This document shows, in pieces, positions 44,046 through 56,077 of a DNA stretch of 64,000 nt. Each line of letters begins with the position of its first letter. Position 1 is the first letter of the stretch. The notes under the pieces were generated by a model. It was not told the origin of the DNA, did no database searches, and saw only the letters and a program-made list of their open reading frames with translations. Origin of the DNA: Spongilla lacustris (Eukaryota > Porifera > Demospongiae > Spongillida > Spongillidae); assembly GCA_949361645.1 (NCBI GenBank), contig OX442418.1:9954632-10018631 (forward strand), given 5' to 3'. Position numbers and translations under genes: made by a program.

Positions 44046-45410
44046 TCATGAACCATTATTGGTCTTGTTGTGAGTATACAGTGCGGCTGGGGTGCCGTAC
44101 GTCTTGCCACACACCGAACTGGAAAATGGCCTGTCAATTTCAGATATTAGCGTACGCCTCGCGGCTTGTGCTTGGCTGGACCCTGGCTTCCTTTGTCAAC
44201 ACTGGAATCCGTGTTCACCACCTGGAACAGCAGGCTGCTTGTGAGTGTTCTTTTTGTGCAGGGACAGGGCCTGGCTACTGGCATACTTGTTGCGACATAC
44301 ATGTACAGTGCATTGGTAGGCAAGGATTAGTTCAGACCTGGGTCTGCATTTCCTCCTGCCAGAAACACAGCTATTGCCTTCACCTTGCAATTCACTGTGA
44401 GTGTCATCTGCAGACTGTAGGTAAGTGAGGAAGGTCTTGGTTTGTCATTTTCTGCTACTGCATGGGATGAAGCATTACCGCATGGATATATAGGAAGAGT
44501 TGGCCTCTAAGCTTTGTGAAGGCTTTGGACAACACCTTGTCCCTTTTCTTGGGGTCACGAACGTATTCCCTCACCTTCTCGTACAGGTACAGTGACCGCG
44601 TCAGGGACAATCCACTTGGGGTAATAACAGGTGGCATCACTTGGCTCTGATAAGCCTCCTGTATGTCCTTTATGGCCACTCCAGCCCTCAGCATGCTCAT
44701 CTCAGTGGGGTTTGTGTCCGATGGCAAGGTCTCCATCCTCATGACACCAGGGTGGTCTTGATCAAACTCAAATGTGCGGTAGTGTCTTAGGCCAACCAGA
44801 GGACCAAACCACTGGCCCAAGAAGGCATTCCAGTCCTGGTACAGCTGTGACACACAAGTGACATCCTGGCCACACTGCCGGACACAGTCAGCTAGGTTCT
44901 GCTGTAAGTCCATTGGGATGTGTGGCTTCCCTTGATTGAAATTGTGGGGGCTGCCAACTCCATTTGCAGCGAGAGGGATAGCAGTGTTTCCACTGGTATA
45001 CCATTGTGGAGGCTGACCCCACTGGTTAGTTTGTGGCTCGTGTGTAGGGTCTGATATGGGCAGGTGGTTCCATAGGTAGTGCGGGTTGGTGGCGTCTGCT
45101 GTTGGTTATGCGGGGCTGCTGTCTGGACTTGCAATGCAGTGAAGCATATGTGGGGGTGGGGCTGGTGCCCATCCGCAGCTGTGGGAATCAGGGTCTGGGT
45201 ACGAGACTAGGGCTGCTGGCTCTTAGTCATTTAGGGGCTGCTCACTCCCTACAACCACCATCGTCAGTAGTATAACCGCCGTCACTACCGTTCTCAATCT
45301 CCCCACCTCGTCGAATGTATCTTGAATATCGATCGTCGTATCCGTACCGCTCGAACTCGTCCGCCGATTGAAACTCTTGCGAGCGTGTTGTCTTCAGTGG
45401 ACGTCGCCAT
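44046..45410 (-). pseudogene. E2 right arm: deleted, frameshifted transposase gene
   Basis: Mirror image of 35052-36416 with the same breaks, the same internal replacement and the same peptides. Coordinates are collinear with no indel, so the two arms were either copied very recently or are kept alike by gene conversion. Small differences do exist just beyond the gene end (TTTGTATG against TTTTTATG), so the arms are not an exact assembly mirror. Confidence 0.88.
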
Positions 45411-46494
45411 ATCCGTTATCTACATAGGAGATAACGAATAACAACTGTGACAGGGACGATACATTAAATACTTACCCATCAGATCTAGCTAGCGCAGTAT
45501 GGGTGTGGCTATAAGTTATCAAAGTCTCGGCCCACAGGAAGAGTTTCATATTCATGTGCTTTGATGAATGGAAGCGGGCCTCGCACGTACAACGGCGCGA
45601 TTCGAGCGGGAAACGTGTACCAACTTTGCGCCGCTGTATCTCCGTAACGGATGACATAAAAATTAACGAACAGAACAAATCGATAGGTATAGGACCTCTC
45701 TACCTACAAACCAAATTTGAAGCGATTTTATTACTCCTACCTAAAGTTATGGCGGGTGTGAACCCGGTCGGGTATCGAACATTGCAATACTAGCACGGAG
45801 CAAGTGCAAGACTCCAAAATGTATCTTACAATAGAGAAATGGCGTAGTATAAAGTGTTGAAAATAGGAAGTTGATAGCTTTTACCGTTCAGAAGTTATAG
45901 CGATTCAAACATAAGGGAATTTTATAACATTTTATATATATATACGAAGGCTCATTTTGTCGTGAACTGTCCCATATATATATATAATTGGAACGTTCTA
46001 TGAGATTTTGATGCTTGTGAATTTTATATATATAGCATCCGATTCAAAGCGCTATATCTTCAAAAGGGTTTGCACTATTGACTTCCTATTTTCAGCACTT
46101 TATACTACACCATTTCTCTATGCTAAAATATATTTTGGGGTCTCGCACTTACTCCGTGCCAGGATTGCAACGTCCGATACCACACCGGGTTCAAACCCGA
46201 CATAACTTTAGATAGGAGTAATCAAATCGCTTCAAATTCGGTTTGTAGGTAGAGAGGTCCTATACCTATTGATTTGTTCTGTTCGTTAATTTTCATACAA
46301 ACCGTTACGGAGAAACAGCTGTGCAAAGTAAGTACACGTTTCCCGCTCGAATCGCGCCTTTATCCATTCTCCGGAGCGCATGAATATTCAACTATTCCTA
46401 TAGGGAGTAATAACCACACCTATAAGGTCACCAAACAAACAGGCGGCTGAATTGTAGTGCTTGTTACGGTTGTTTTTCGGTGTAGATAAACGAT

Positions 46495-46743
46495 ATGGTG
46501 ACGTATAACACGAGTGAAGGCGAGCTCGTCGAGTCACTGAATCAGTCGGCGGATGAGTTCGAACTGTACGAATACGACGATCGATATTCAAGCTCGATAC
46601 ATTGGACGAGGAAGGAGAGATTGAGAAAATTAGCGATGGCGGTCGTACCACTGACGTTGGTGGTTGTATTAGTGATAGGGAGTGAGCAGCCCCTGAATTA
46701 CCAAAAGAGCCACCAGCCCCACCCCCACATAGCCAGGGGCTAA
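46495..46743 (+). pseudogene. E3 left arm: transposase-gene start remnant
   Basis: ATG 46495 opens MVTYNTSEGELVESLNQSAD then EFELYEYDDRY, clearly the counterpart of the SADEFEWYDN start of the intact gene. It then shifts frame: the acidic continuation (DTLDEEGEIEKISDGG … GCISDRE) is readable two bases over and ends at a TGA in the GGGAGTGAGCAGCCCC junction, where accessory repeat replaces the rest. E2 has the same junction, so E2 and E3 share a deletion ancestor. Confidence 0.85.
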
Positions 46744-49700
46744 TGGGGCTAGGCCCTTCACTACAAGTTCGCTCAGCAGCCCTGGGGCCAAAGAGGCCAT
46801 CCCCACACAGCAGAACCACAAGCCCCCTCACTGCAAGTGCACACTATATACCTTTGGAACCATTAAGCCTCATGCTGCAATTTAAATTAATGGCCTCACA
46901 TTCCAAATAGTGGAGCCATCAAGTGGAATTAACAGGCCCAATAATTCCAGCAAGGGAGCCACCAGCTAACCTGGCCAATGGAGCTAACATCCACAATGCC
47001 AGTGGAGACACCAGCCCTCTCGCAGATAGATCATCAGACACCCACACTGCCAGCAGGGATGTGGCCCCCACAATAATGCCAGTGGAGATGCCAGCCCTCA
47101 GGCTGCAAATGGAATCAGCATTCCCAACAATTTCAGGGGAGCAATGAACTACATGTACCAACAACACGTGATGACCTCACTACCAGATCAATCATTAACC
47201 CTCACTCTGCAAGTGGTCTTAACAGGCTCCACACATTGGGACCAACCCCCCCCCGCCCCCCACTATCTTTCTTTCAATACAAGTTGAGTCAACTGGGATC
47301 CCCCACACAGTAGAACCACCAGCCCCCTCACCCCAAGCTCATGAACAATACCAGTGGAACCTGTAAAGTCTACACTGCAACTGAACTTCATAAATAAAGC
47401 CTCACACTGCAGCCAGCAGCCCATGTAACCATTCTTACAGAACACCCTCAGCTACCCAGGGCCAATGGGGTAGCCTCCACAAAGTCAGTGAAGATGCCAC
47501 CCCAAGTTGAGTCAGCAGCCCCCACACAAACAAGGGCCAATAGGGCCAGCCCCACACAGTACAACCACCAGCCCCTCTCTGCTCACTTCAAATAGAGCCA
47601 CTAGACCCTCTACCAGTACACACTGCAAGTCCAGACGGCAGGCCACATCAGTGGAGCCCTCTCACCGATGGAGCCCAGCAAGGAAGTACCAGCTGCCACA
47701 CAACCAGTGGTTAATCGAGCCCCCAGAATAATGCCAGTGGAGAAACCAGCCCTCGCACTGCAAGTGGATTCAGCAACCCCAAAAATTTCAGGGGTACATG
47801 TAAATGTACTTGAGGGGGAAAAGAAAACCACACATGCCCTCTTCAAACACTACAACAGAACAAGTGGAACTTTAAGCCCTCATAGTTAATACGTAGCAGT
47901 CCCCACAGCCCCCCCCCCACCCCCACCCCCCCCCCCCCCGCTACTACCTGTCCTACATGTACAATGAAAGAGGGGCCAATCAGCCAATGGGACAGTACAA
48001 CCACCAACCCTCTTCATTAGTCAGGGAACATGTACCAAGAACACATGCCGTCACTACAAGTTGAACCTCAATGCAAGTGGACTTAACAGGCCCACCACAC
48101 ACTGGTGCCAGCCCTCGCCCCTCCTCCCCCCCTCAGCCCCCCTCTGCTCACTACGTGTCCTTCACTGCAAGTTGCGTCAGCTGCCCATGAGCCAATGGGG
48201 GCCATAGAACTACCACTCCGCCTCACTGCAATCACACACTACCTTTGGAACCAACCATTAACCCCCATACTGCAAGTGAACTGAATACTGCAAAACCTGA
48301 CCCCCACACTGCCAGCAAGGGAGCACCAGCTGTCACACAACCAGAGTGTCAATGTGGCCCCCACTTAATGCCAGTGGAGAAGGCAGCCCTCACACTGGAA
48401 ATGGAGTCAGTAGCCCCAACAATTTCAGGGGACATGTGCATGTACGCACATGTACCAATGGAATAACACATGTCCCACCAATGGAACCATGCAGTGGAAC
48501 TTTTAGCCCTCACAATAAGTGGACTTATTACTTAGCAGCCCCCACAACCTGACTTTCACTGAAAGAGGGGGCTAATGGGACCATCACCACACAGTACAAC
48601 TACCAGCCTTCCTCATTGCAAGCCAATGGAACCTCTGCTCAAACATTGGAGCTACCAGTCTTCCCACAAATAGAGCTATCATACCCCCACACGGCTAGCA
48701 GAAATGTGGCCCGCACAATAATGCCAATGGAGATGCCAGCCCTCAGGCTGCAAATGGAATCAGCATCCCCAACAATTTCAGGGGAGCAATGAACTACATG
48801 TACCAACAACACGTGATGACCTCACTACCAGATCAATCATTAACCCTCACTCCACAAGTGGTCTTAACAGGCTCCACACATTGGGACCAACCCCCCCCCC
48901 CCCCCCCCCCCCACTATCTTTCTTTCAATACAAGTTGAGTCAACTGGGATCCCCCACACAGTAGAACCACCAGCCCCCTCACCGCAAGCTCATGAACAAT
49001 ACCAGTGGAACCTGTAAAGTCTACACTGCAACTGAACTTCATAAATAAAGCCTCACACTGCACCCAGCAGCCCATGGAACCATTCTTACAGAACACCCTC
49101 AGCTACCCAGGGCCAATGGGGTAGCCTCCACAAAGTCAGTGAAGATGCCACCCCAAGTTGAGTCAGCAGCCCCCACACAAACAAGGGCCAATAGGGCCAG
49201 CCCCACACAGTACAATCACCAGCCCTTCTCTGCTCACTTCAAATAGAGCCACTAGACCCTCTACCAGTACACACACTGCAAGTCCAGACAGCAAGCCACA
49301 CCAGTTGAGTCCTCTCACCAATGGAGCCCAGCAAGGAAGTACCAGCTGCCACACAATCAGTAGTTAATCGAGCCCCCAGAATAATGCCAGTGGAGAAACC
49401 AGCCCTCGCACTGCAAGTGGATTCAGCAACCCCAAAAATTTCAGGGGTACATGTAAATGTACTTGAGGGGAAAAAGAAAACCACACATGCCCTCTTCAAA
49501 CACTACAACAGAACAAGTGGAACTTTAAGCCCTCATAGTTAATATGTAGCAGTCCCCCCTACTAACAATGAAAGAGGGGCCAATCAGCCAATGGGACAGT
49601 ACAACCACCAACCCTCTTCATTGGTCAGGGGACATATACCATGAACACATGCCGTCACTACCAGTTGAACCTCAATGCAAGTGGACTTAACAGACCCACC

Positions 49701-50225
49701 ACACACTGGTGCCAGCCCTCGCCCCTCCTCCCCCTCTGCTCACTACGTGTCCTTCACTGCAAGTTGCGTCAGCTGTCCATGAGCCAATGGGGGCCATAGA
49801 ACTACCACTCCGCCTCACTGTAATCACACACTACCTTTGGAACCAACCATTAACCCCCATACTGCAAGTGAACTCAATACTGCAAAACCTGACCCCCACA
49901 CTGCCAGCAAGGGAGCACCAGCTGTCATACAACCAGAGTGTCAATGTGGCCCCCACTTAATGCCAGTGGAGAAGGCAGCCCTCACACTGTAAATGGAGTC
50001 AGTAGCCCCATGCAACAATTTCAGTGGACATGTGCACGTACCAATGGAATCACACATGCCTCCTTCAAACACTACCAGTGGAACGTTTAGCCCTCACAGC
50101 AAGTGGACTTATTCCTTAGCAGCCTCCACAGCGCCCAACCCCCCCCCCCCCCACTACCTGTCCTTTACTGAAAGAGGGGTTAATGGGACCATCCCCACAC
50201 AGTACAACTACCAGCCTTCCTCATT
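46744..50225 (+). repeat. E3 left accessory block with tandem 1.65-kb duplication
   Basis: Sequence made of recurring phrases (CCACACTGCAAGTGGA, ATGCCAGTGGAGATGCCAGC, CAATTTCAGGGGA) and C runs (for example near 47920 and 48890). A block beginning GGAGATGCCAGCCCTCAGGC near 47085 is repeated near 48730, and a third, diverged copy starts near 50330 in the turn; offsets between copies are about 1.61-1.65 kb. Pro/Ala/Ser-rich frames such as 47507-47731 recur with the blocks and have no recognisable domain. Confidence 0.88.
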
Positions 50226-51714
50226 GCAAGCCAATGGAACCTCTGCTCAAACATTGGAGCTACCAGCCTTCTCACAAATAGAGTTATCATACCCCCACAC
50301 TGCTAGCAGAAATGTGGCCCCCACAATAATGCCAGTGGAGATGCCAGCCATCACACAGCAAATGGAGTCGGCATCCCCACCAATTTTAGGGGAGCCACTA
50401 ACTACATGTATCGATAACACATGCCTTCACTACCAGATGAGCCATTAATCCTCACTCCACAAGTGGACCTAGCAGGTACCACGCATGCACTGAGGCCAGC
50501 CCACGCCCCCGCTACCTTTCTATTGCTGCATATAAGTTGAGTCAGCATTTGAGGGGCCACCACCAGCCCCCTCACCTCAAGCTCGTGAACAATACCAGTG
50601 GAACCTGTAAAGTGTTCCCTACAACTGAACTTAATAGCCTCACATGTCCATGCCCATGCACAACTTATGGAACCATTCCAGAGCCGATGGGGTAGCCTCC
50701 ACAAAGCCAGTGCCCAAGTTGAGTCAGCAGCCTCCACACAAACAGGTGCCTGTAGCGCCAGCTCCGCACAGTACAACCACCAGCCCCTCTCTGCTCACTT
50801 CAAATGGAGCCACTAGGCACACTGCAAGTCCAGTCAGCCATCAGCTGCCACATAACCAGGCATGCCAGCCCTCTGAACTACATGTACCAATGGACCCACA
50901 CATTCCCTGCTCCTAACACAACACATGGAACCAGTGGAACCATTAGCCCTAACTGCAATTGGACTTATATTAGCACTGGGGCCAGCTCCTGTCCTTTACA
51001 ATCAACGGTCCAGAGCCCCCCCCCCCCCCCCCAAACTGCATATGGACTTGGCACCCCGACACTTTTTGGCAAGCCATCATCTACCAGTGGAGCTACTAGC
51101 CCCCACACTATGTGTAAATTACCAGTCCCTATTGGAGCCACTGTATACCTGTTTTCTGTGCACACAATTTTATCTGAGGTGAAGTGAAGCCTTGTTATTG
51201 GTGGGTGAATATCATTACCTGCCCTATCAGTACTGATTTTGGGTGGTAGTTGGTTTATATAAGCAAGCAAGGCATACAAGAAGGTTTGAGTTGTACATCT
51301 AAAATGTACATGTACCCTCTTGCTGGAAACTAGTGCTTTATGTACATGGAGCAATAAGTACCATTTTAAATGTCATAAAAGTAACATGTGGAATATACAT
51401 GTACAACTGTATGTAAATTGCACACGTAGGCACAGTCCATAAAGGCAACAATATTATGCATCACACCTTCCCAAGTGAAGTTAGCAGACCCCACACTGTC
51501 AGCAAAGTCACCAGCCTCCTCACTACCAGTGTAACCCACACATGAAGGGGAACCATTTGTAGAGTATGGGCATTATTATGGGGGCCCCATTGACCGCTGG
51601 CAGTGAACGGTTTCATAACACCATATGTGGAAGGGCTGGTGGCTCCACTGGTTGTGCAGCGCTTTTGACTGGACTTGCAGTGTGAGGTTACTAAGTTCAA
51701 TTGACTTGCAATGA
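50226..51714. repeat. Turn of E3 with a block A fragment
   Basis: 50330-50900 is a diverged third copy of the 1.65-kb block. 51150-51290 (AATTTTATCTGAGGTG, ACCTGCCCTATCAGTACTGA, TTGGTTTATATAAGCAAG) matches block A near 7415-7520. 51290-51714 shows no gene. The longest frame (50804-51187) is a low-complexity by-product. Confidence 0.7.
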
Positions 51715-54700
51715 GGAAGGCTGGTAGTTGTAATGTGTGGTGATGGTCCCATTAGCCCCCTCTTTCAGTGAAGGACAGGTAGTGGGGGGGTGGGGGTGGG
51801 CGCTGTGGAGGCTGCTAAGGAGTAAGTCCACTTGCTGTGAGGGCTAAACGTTCCACTGGTTCGATTGGTAGTGTTTGAAGGGGGCATGTGTGATTCCATT
51901 GGTACATGTGTATACGTGCACATGTCGCCTGAAATTGCTGCATGGGGCTACTGACTCAATTTACAGTGTGAGGGCTGCCTTCTCCACTGGCATTAAGTGG
52001 GGGCCACATTGACACTCTGGTTGTGTGGCAGCTGGTGCTCCCTTGCTGGCAGTGTGGGGGTCAGGTTTTGCAGTATTGAGTTCACTTGCAGTATGGGGGT
52101 TAATGGTTGGTTCCAAAGGTAGTGTGTGATTGCAGTGAGGCGGAGTGGTAGTTCTATGGCCCCCATTGGCTCATGGACAGCTGACGCAACTTGCAGTGAA
52201 GGACACGTAGTGAGCAGAGGGGGGCTGAGGGGGGGGGGGGGGGGAGGAGGGACGAGGGCTGGCACCAGTGTGTGGTGGGCCTGTTAAGTCCACTTGCATT
52301 GAGGTTCAACTTGTAGTGACGGCATGTGTTCTTGGTACATGTTCCCTGACTAATGAAGAGGGTTGGTGGTTGTACTGTCCCATTGGCTGATTGGCCCCTC
52401 TTTCATTGTACATGTAGGACAGGTAGTAGCGGGGGGGGGGGGGGGGGGGCTGTGGGGACTGCTACGTATTAACTATGAGGGCTTAAAGTTCCACTTGTTC
52501 TGTTGTAGTGTTTGAAGAGGGCATGTGTGGTTTTCTTTTCCCCCTCAAGTACATTTACATGTACCCCTGAAATTTTTGAATCCACTTGCAGTGCGAGGGC
52601 TGGTTTCTCCACTGGCATTATTCTGGGGGCTCGATTAACCACTGGTTGTGTGGCAGCTGGTACTTCCTTGCTGGGCTCCATCGGTGAGAGGGCTCCACTG
52701 ATGTGGCCTGCCGTCTGGACTTGCAGTGTGTACTGGTAGAGGGTCTAGTGGCTCTATTTGAAGTGAGCAGAGAGGGGCTGGTGGTTGTACTGTGTGGGCT
52801 GGCCCTATTGGCCCTGGTTTGTGTGGGGGCTGCTGACTCAACTTGGGGTGGCATCTTCACTGACTTTGTGGAGGCTACCCCATTGGCCCTGGGTAGCTGA
52901 GGGTGTTCTGTAAGAATGGTTCCATGGGCTGCTGACTGCAGTGTGAGGCTTTATTTATGAAGTTCAGTTGCAGTGTAGACTTTACAGGTTCCACTGGTAT
53001 TGTTCATGAGCTTGCGGTGAGGGGGCTGGTGGTTCTACTGTGTGAGGGATCCCAGTTGACTCAACTTGTATTGAAAGAAAGATCGTGGGGGGGGGGGGGG
53101 GGGGGGCGGTTTGGTCCCAATGTGTGGAGCCTGTTAAGACCACTTGCGGAGTGAGGGTTAATCATTGATCTGGTAGTGAGGTCATCACGTGTTGTTGGTA
53201 CATGTAGTTCATTGCTCCCCTGAAATTGTTGGGGATGCTGATTCCATTTGCAGCCTGAGGGCTGGCATCTCCATTGGAATTATTGTGCGGGCCACATTTC
53301 TGCTAGCAGTGTGGGGGTATGATAGCTCTATTTGTGAGAAGACTGGTAGCTCCAATGTTTGAGCAGAGGTTCCATTGGCTTGCAATGAGGAAGGCTGGTA
53401 GTTGTACTGTGTGGTGATGGTCCCATTAGCCCCCTCTTTCAGTGAAAGTCAGGTTGTGGGGGCTGCTAAGTAATAAGTCCACTTATTGTGAGGGCTAAAA
53501 GTTCCACTGCATGGTTCCATTGGTGGGACATGTGTTATTCCATTGGTACATGTGCGTACATGCACATGTCCCCTGAAATTGTTGGGGCTACTGACTCCAT
53601 TTCCAGTGTGAGGGCTGCCTTCTCCACTGGCATTAAGTGGGGGCCACATTGACACTCTGGTTGTGTGACAGCTGGTGCTCCCTTGCTGGCAGTGTGGGGG
53701 TCAGGTTTTGCAGTATTGAGTTCACTTGCAGTATGGGGGTTAATGGTTGGTTCCAAAGGTAGTGTGTGATTGCAGTGAGGCGGAGTGGTAGTTCTATGGC
53801 CCCCATTGGCTCATGGACAGCTGACGCAACTTGCAGTGAAGGACACGTAGTGAGCAGAGAGGGGCTGAGGGGGGGGGGGGGGGGGGGGAGGAAGGGCAAG
53901 GGCTGGCACCAGTGTGTGGTGGGCCTGCTAAGTCCACTTGCATTGAGGTTCAACTGGTAGTGACGGCATGTGTTCTTGGTACATGTTCCCTGACTAATGA
54001 AGAGGGTTGGTGGTTGTACAGTCCCATTGGCTGATTGGCCCCTCTTTCATTGTACATGTAGGACAGGTAGTAGCGGGGGGGGGGGGGGGGGGGGGGGGGT
54101 GGGGGGGCTGTGGGGACTGCTACGTATTAACTATGAGGGCTTAAAGTTCCACTTGTTCTGTTGTAGTGTTTGAAGAGGGCATGTGTGGTTTTCTTTTCCC
54201 CCTCAAGTACATTTACATGTACCCCTAAAATTTTTGGGGTTGCTGAATCCACTTGCAGTGCGAGGGCTGGTTTCTCCACTGGCATTATTCTGGGGGCTCG
54301 ATTAACCACTGGTTGTGTGGCAGCTGGTACTTCCTTGCTGGGCTCCATCGGTGAGAGGGCTCCACTGATGTGGCCTGCCGTCTGGACTTGCAGTGTGTAC
54401 TTGTAGAGGGTCTAGTGGCTCTATTTGAAGTGAGCAGAGAGGGGCTGGTGGTTGTACTGTGTGGGGCTGGCCCTATTGGCCCTTGTTTGTGTGGGGGCTG
54501 CTGACTCAACTTGGGGTGGCATCTTCACTGACTTTGTGGAGGCTACCCCATTGGCCCTGGGTAGCTGAGGGTGTTCTGTAAGAATGATTCCATGGGCTGC
54601 TGGCTGCAGTGTGAGGCTTTATTTATGAAGTTCAGTTGCAGTGTAGACTTTACAGGTTCCACTGGTATTGTTCATGAGCTTGGGGTGAGGGGGCTGGTGG

Positions 54701-55279
54701 TTCTACTGTGTGGGGATCCCAGCTGACTCAACTTGCATTGAAAGAAAGGTAGTGGGGGGGGGGGGGGGGGGGGGGGGTTGGTCCCAGTGTGTGGAGCCTG
54801 TTAAGACCACTTGCAGAGTGAGGGTTAATGATTGATCTGGTAGTGAGGTCATCACGTGTTGTTGGTACCTGTAGTTCATAGCTCCCCTGAAATTGTTGGG
54901 GTTGCTGATTTCATTTGCAGCCTGAGGGCTGGCATCTCCACTGGCATTATTGTGGGGGCCACATCCCTGCTGGCAGTGTGGGTGTCTGATGATCTATCTG
55001 CGAGAGGGCTGGTGTCTCCACTGGCATTGTGGATGTTAGCTCCATTGGCCAGGTTAGCTGGTGGCTCCCTTGCTGGAATTATGGGGCCTGTTAATTCCAC
55101 TTGATGGCTCCACTATTTGGAATGTGAGGCCATTAATTTAAATTGCAGCATGAGGCTTAATGGTTCCAAAGGTATATAGTGTGCACTTGCAGTGAGGGGG
55201 CTTGTGGTTCTGCTGTGTGCGGATGTCCTCTTTGGCCCCAGGGCTGCTGAGCGAACTTGTAGTGAAGGGCCTAGCCCCA
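51715..55279 (-). repeat. E3 right accessory block (mirror)
   Basis: Reverse complement of the left block, again with two tandem ~1.65-kb copies: the frames at 52469-52681 and 54127-54348 (minus) correspond to each other and to the left copies. G runs near 52233, 52432, 53088, 53870, 54076 and 54758 mirror the left C runs and differ in length. Because both arms hold the same duplication, it predates the palindrome or was copied between arms. Confidence 0.88.
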
Positions 55280-55527
55280 TTAGCCCCTGGCTATGTGGGG
55301 GTGGGGCTGGTGGCTCTTTTGGTAATTCAGGGGCTGCTCACTCCCTATCACTAATACAACCATCAACGTCAGTGGTACGACCGCCATCGCTACTTTTCTC
55401 AATCTCTCCTTCCTCGTCCAATGTATCGAGCTTGAATATCGATTGTCGTATTCGTACAGTTCGAACTCATCCGCCGACTGATTCAGTAACTCGACGAACT
55501 CGCCTTCACTCGTGTTATACGTCACTA
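55280..55527 (-). pseudogene. E3 right arm: gene-start remnant with lost start codon
   Basis: Mirror of 46495-46743 (TYNTSEGEFVELLNQSAD). The start codon ATG has become ATA (left arm CGATATGGTGACG, right arm CGATATAGTGACG), and several other bases differ. It lacks all functional domains. Confidence 0.85.
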
Positions 55528-56077
55528 TATCGTTTATCTACACCGAAAAACAACCGTAACAAGCACTACAATTCAGCCGCCCGTTTGTTTGGTGACCTTA
55601 TAGGTGTGATTATTACGCCCTATAGGAATAGTTGAATATTCATGCGCTCCGGAGAATGGAAACTGTTCCGTGTACATATAAAGGCGCGATTCGAGCGGGA
55701 AACGTGTACCTACTTTGCACAGCTGTTTCTCCGTAACGGTTTGTATGAAAATTAACGAACAGAACAAATCAATAGGTATAGGACCTCTCTACCTACAAAC
55801 CGAATTTGAAGTGATTTGATTACTCCTACCTAAAGTTATGTCGGGTTTGAACCCGGTGTGGTATCGGACGTTGCAATCCTGGCACGGAGTAAGTGCAAGA
55901 CCCCAAAATATATTTTAGCATAGAGAAATGGTGTAGTATGAAGTGCTAGAAATAGGAAGTCAATAGTGCAAACCCTTTTGAAGATATAGCGCTTTGAATT
56001 GGATGCTATATATATAAAATTCACAAGCATCAAAATCTCATAGAACGTTCCAATTATATATATATATAATTATAATT

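Larger units (their letters stand above)
34489..45973. mobile_element. E2: complete giant palindromic element, 11.5 kb
   Basis: Ends GGGACAGTTCACGACAAAAT (34489 on) and its reverse complement (ending 45973). The outer arms are collinear without indels over at least 34489-36416 versus 44046-45973: every pair of mirrored positions sums to 80462. Further in come minisatellite C, minisatellite B, block A, a turn near 39.88 kb, then the same modules inverted. The right arm has an extra partial gene copy plus arrays (41.1-42.9 kb). Flanks are (TA)n. Both arms carry a broken transposase-gene remnant pointing inward. Confidence 0.92.
45990..56051. mobile_element. E3: complete giant palindromic element, 10.1 kb
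   Basis: Ends GGAACGTTCTATGAGATTTT (45990 on) and its reverse complement (ending 56051), a different outer sequence from E1/E2/E4 but the same subterminal region. The arms run about 45990-50225 and 51715-56051. The turn, about 1.5 kb (50225-51715), is not mirrored. Each arm has a gene-start remnant, then accessory repeat carrying two tandem ~1.65-kb blocks. Flanks are (TA)n on both sides. No minisatellite B or C is inside, which distinguishes it from E2. Confidence 0.9.

Noticed and set aside
34489..45973. E2 palindrome as a pure assembly artefact
   Set aside because: The arms differ in array lengths, an extra gene tail and scattered substitutions, which a simple read fold-back would not create. 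Long-read support is still needed.
46388..46831. 147-codon frame in the E3 left arm, mirrored at 55192-55635
   Set aside because: It runs antisense to the gene-start remnant and across the accessory junction. It is mirrored only because the arms are palindromic, and has no domain.
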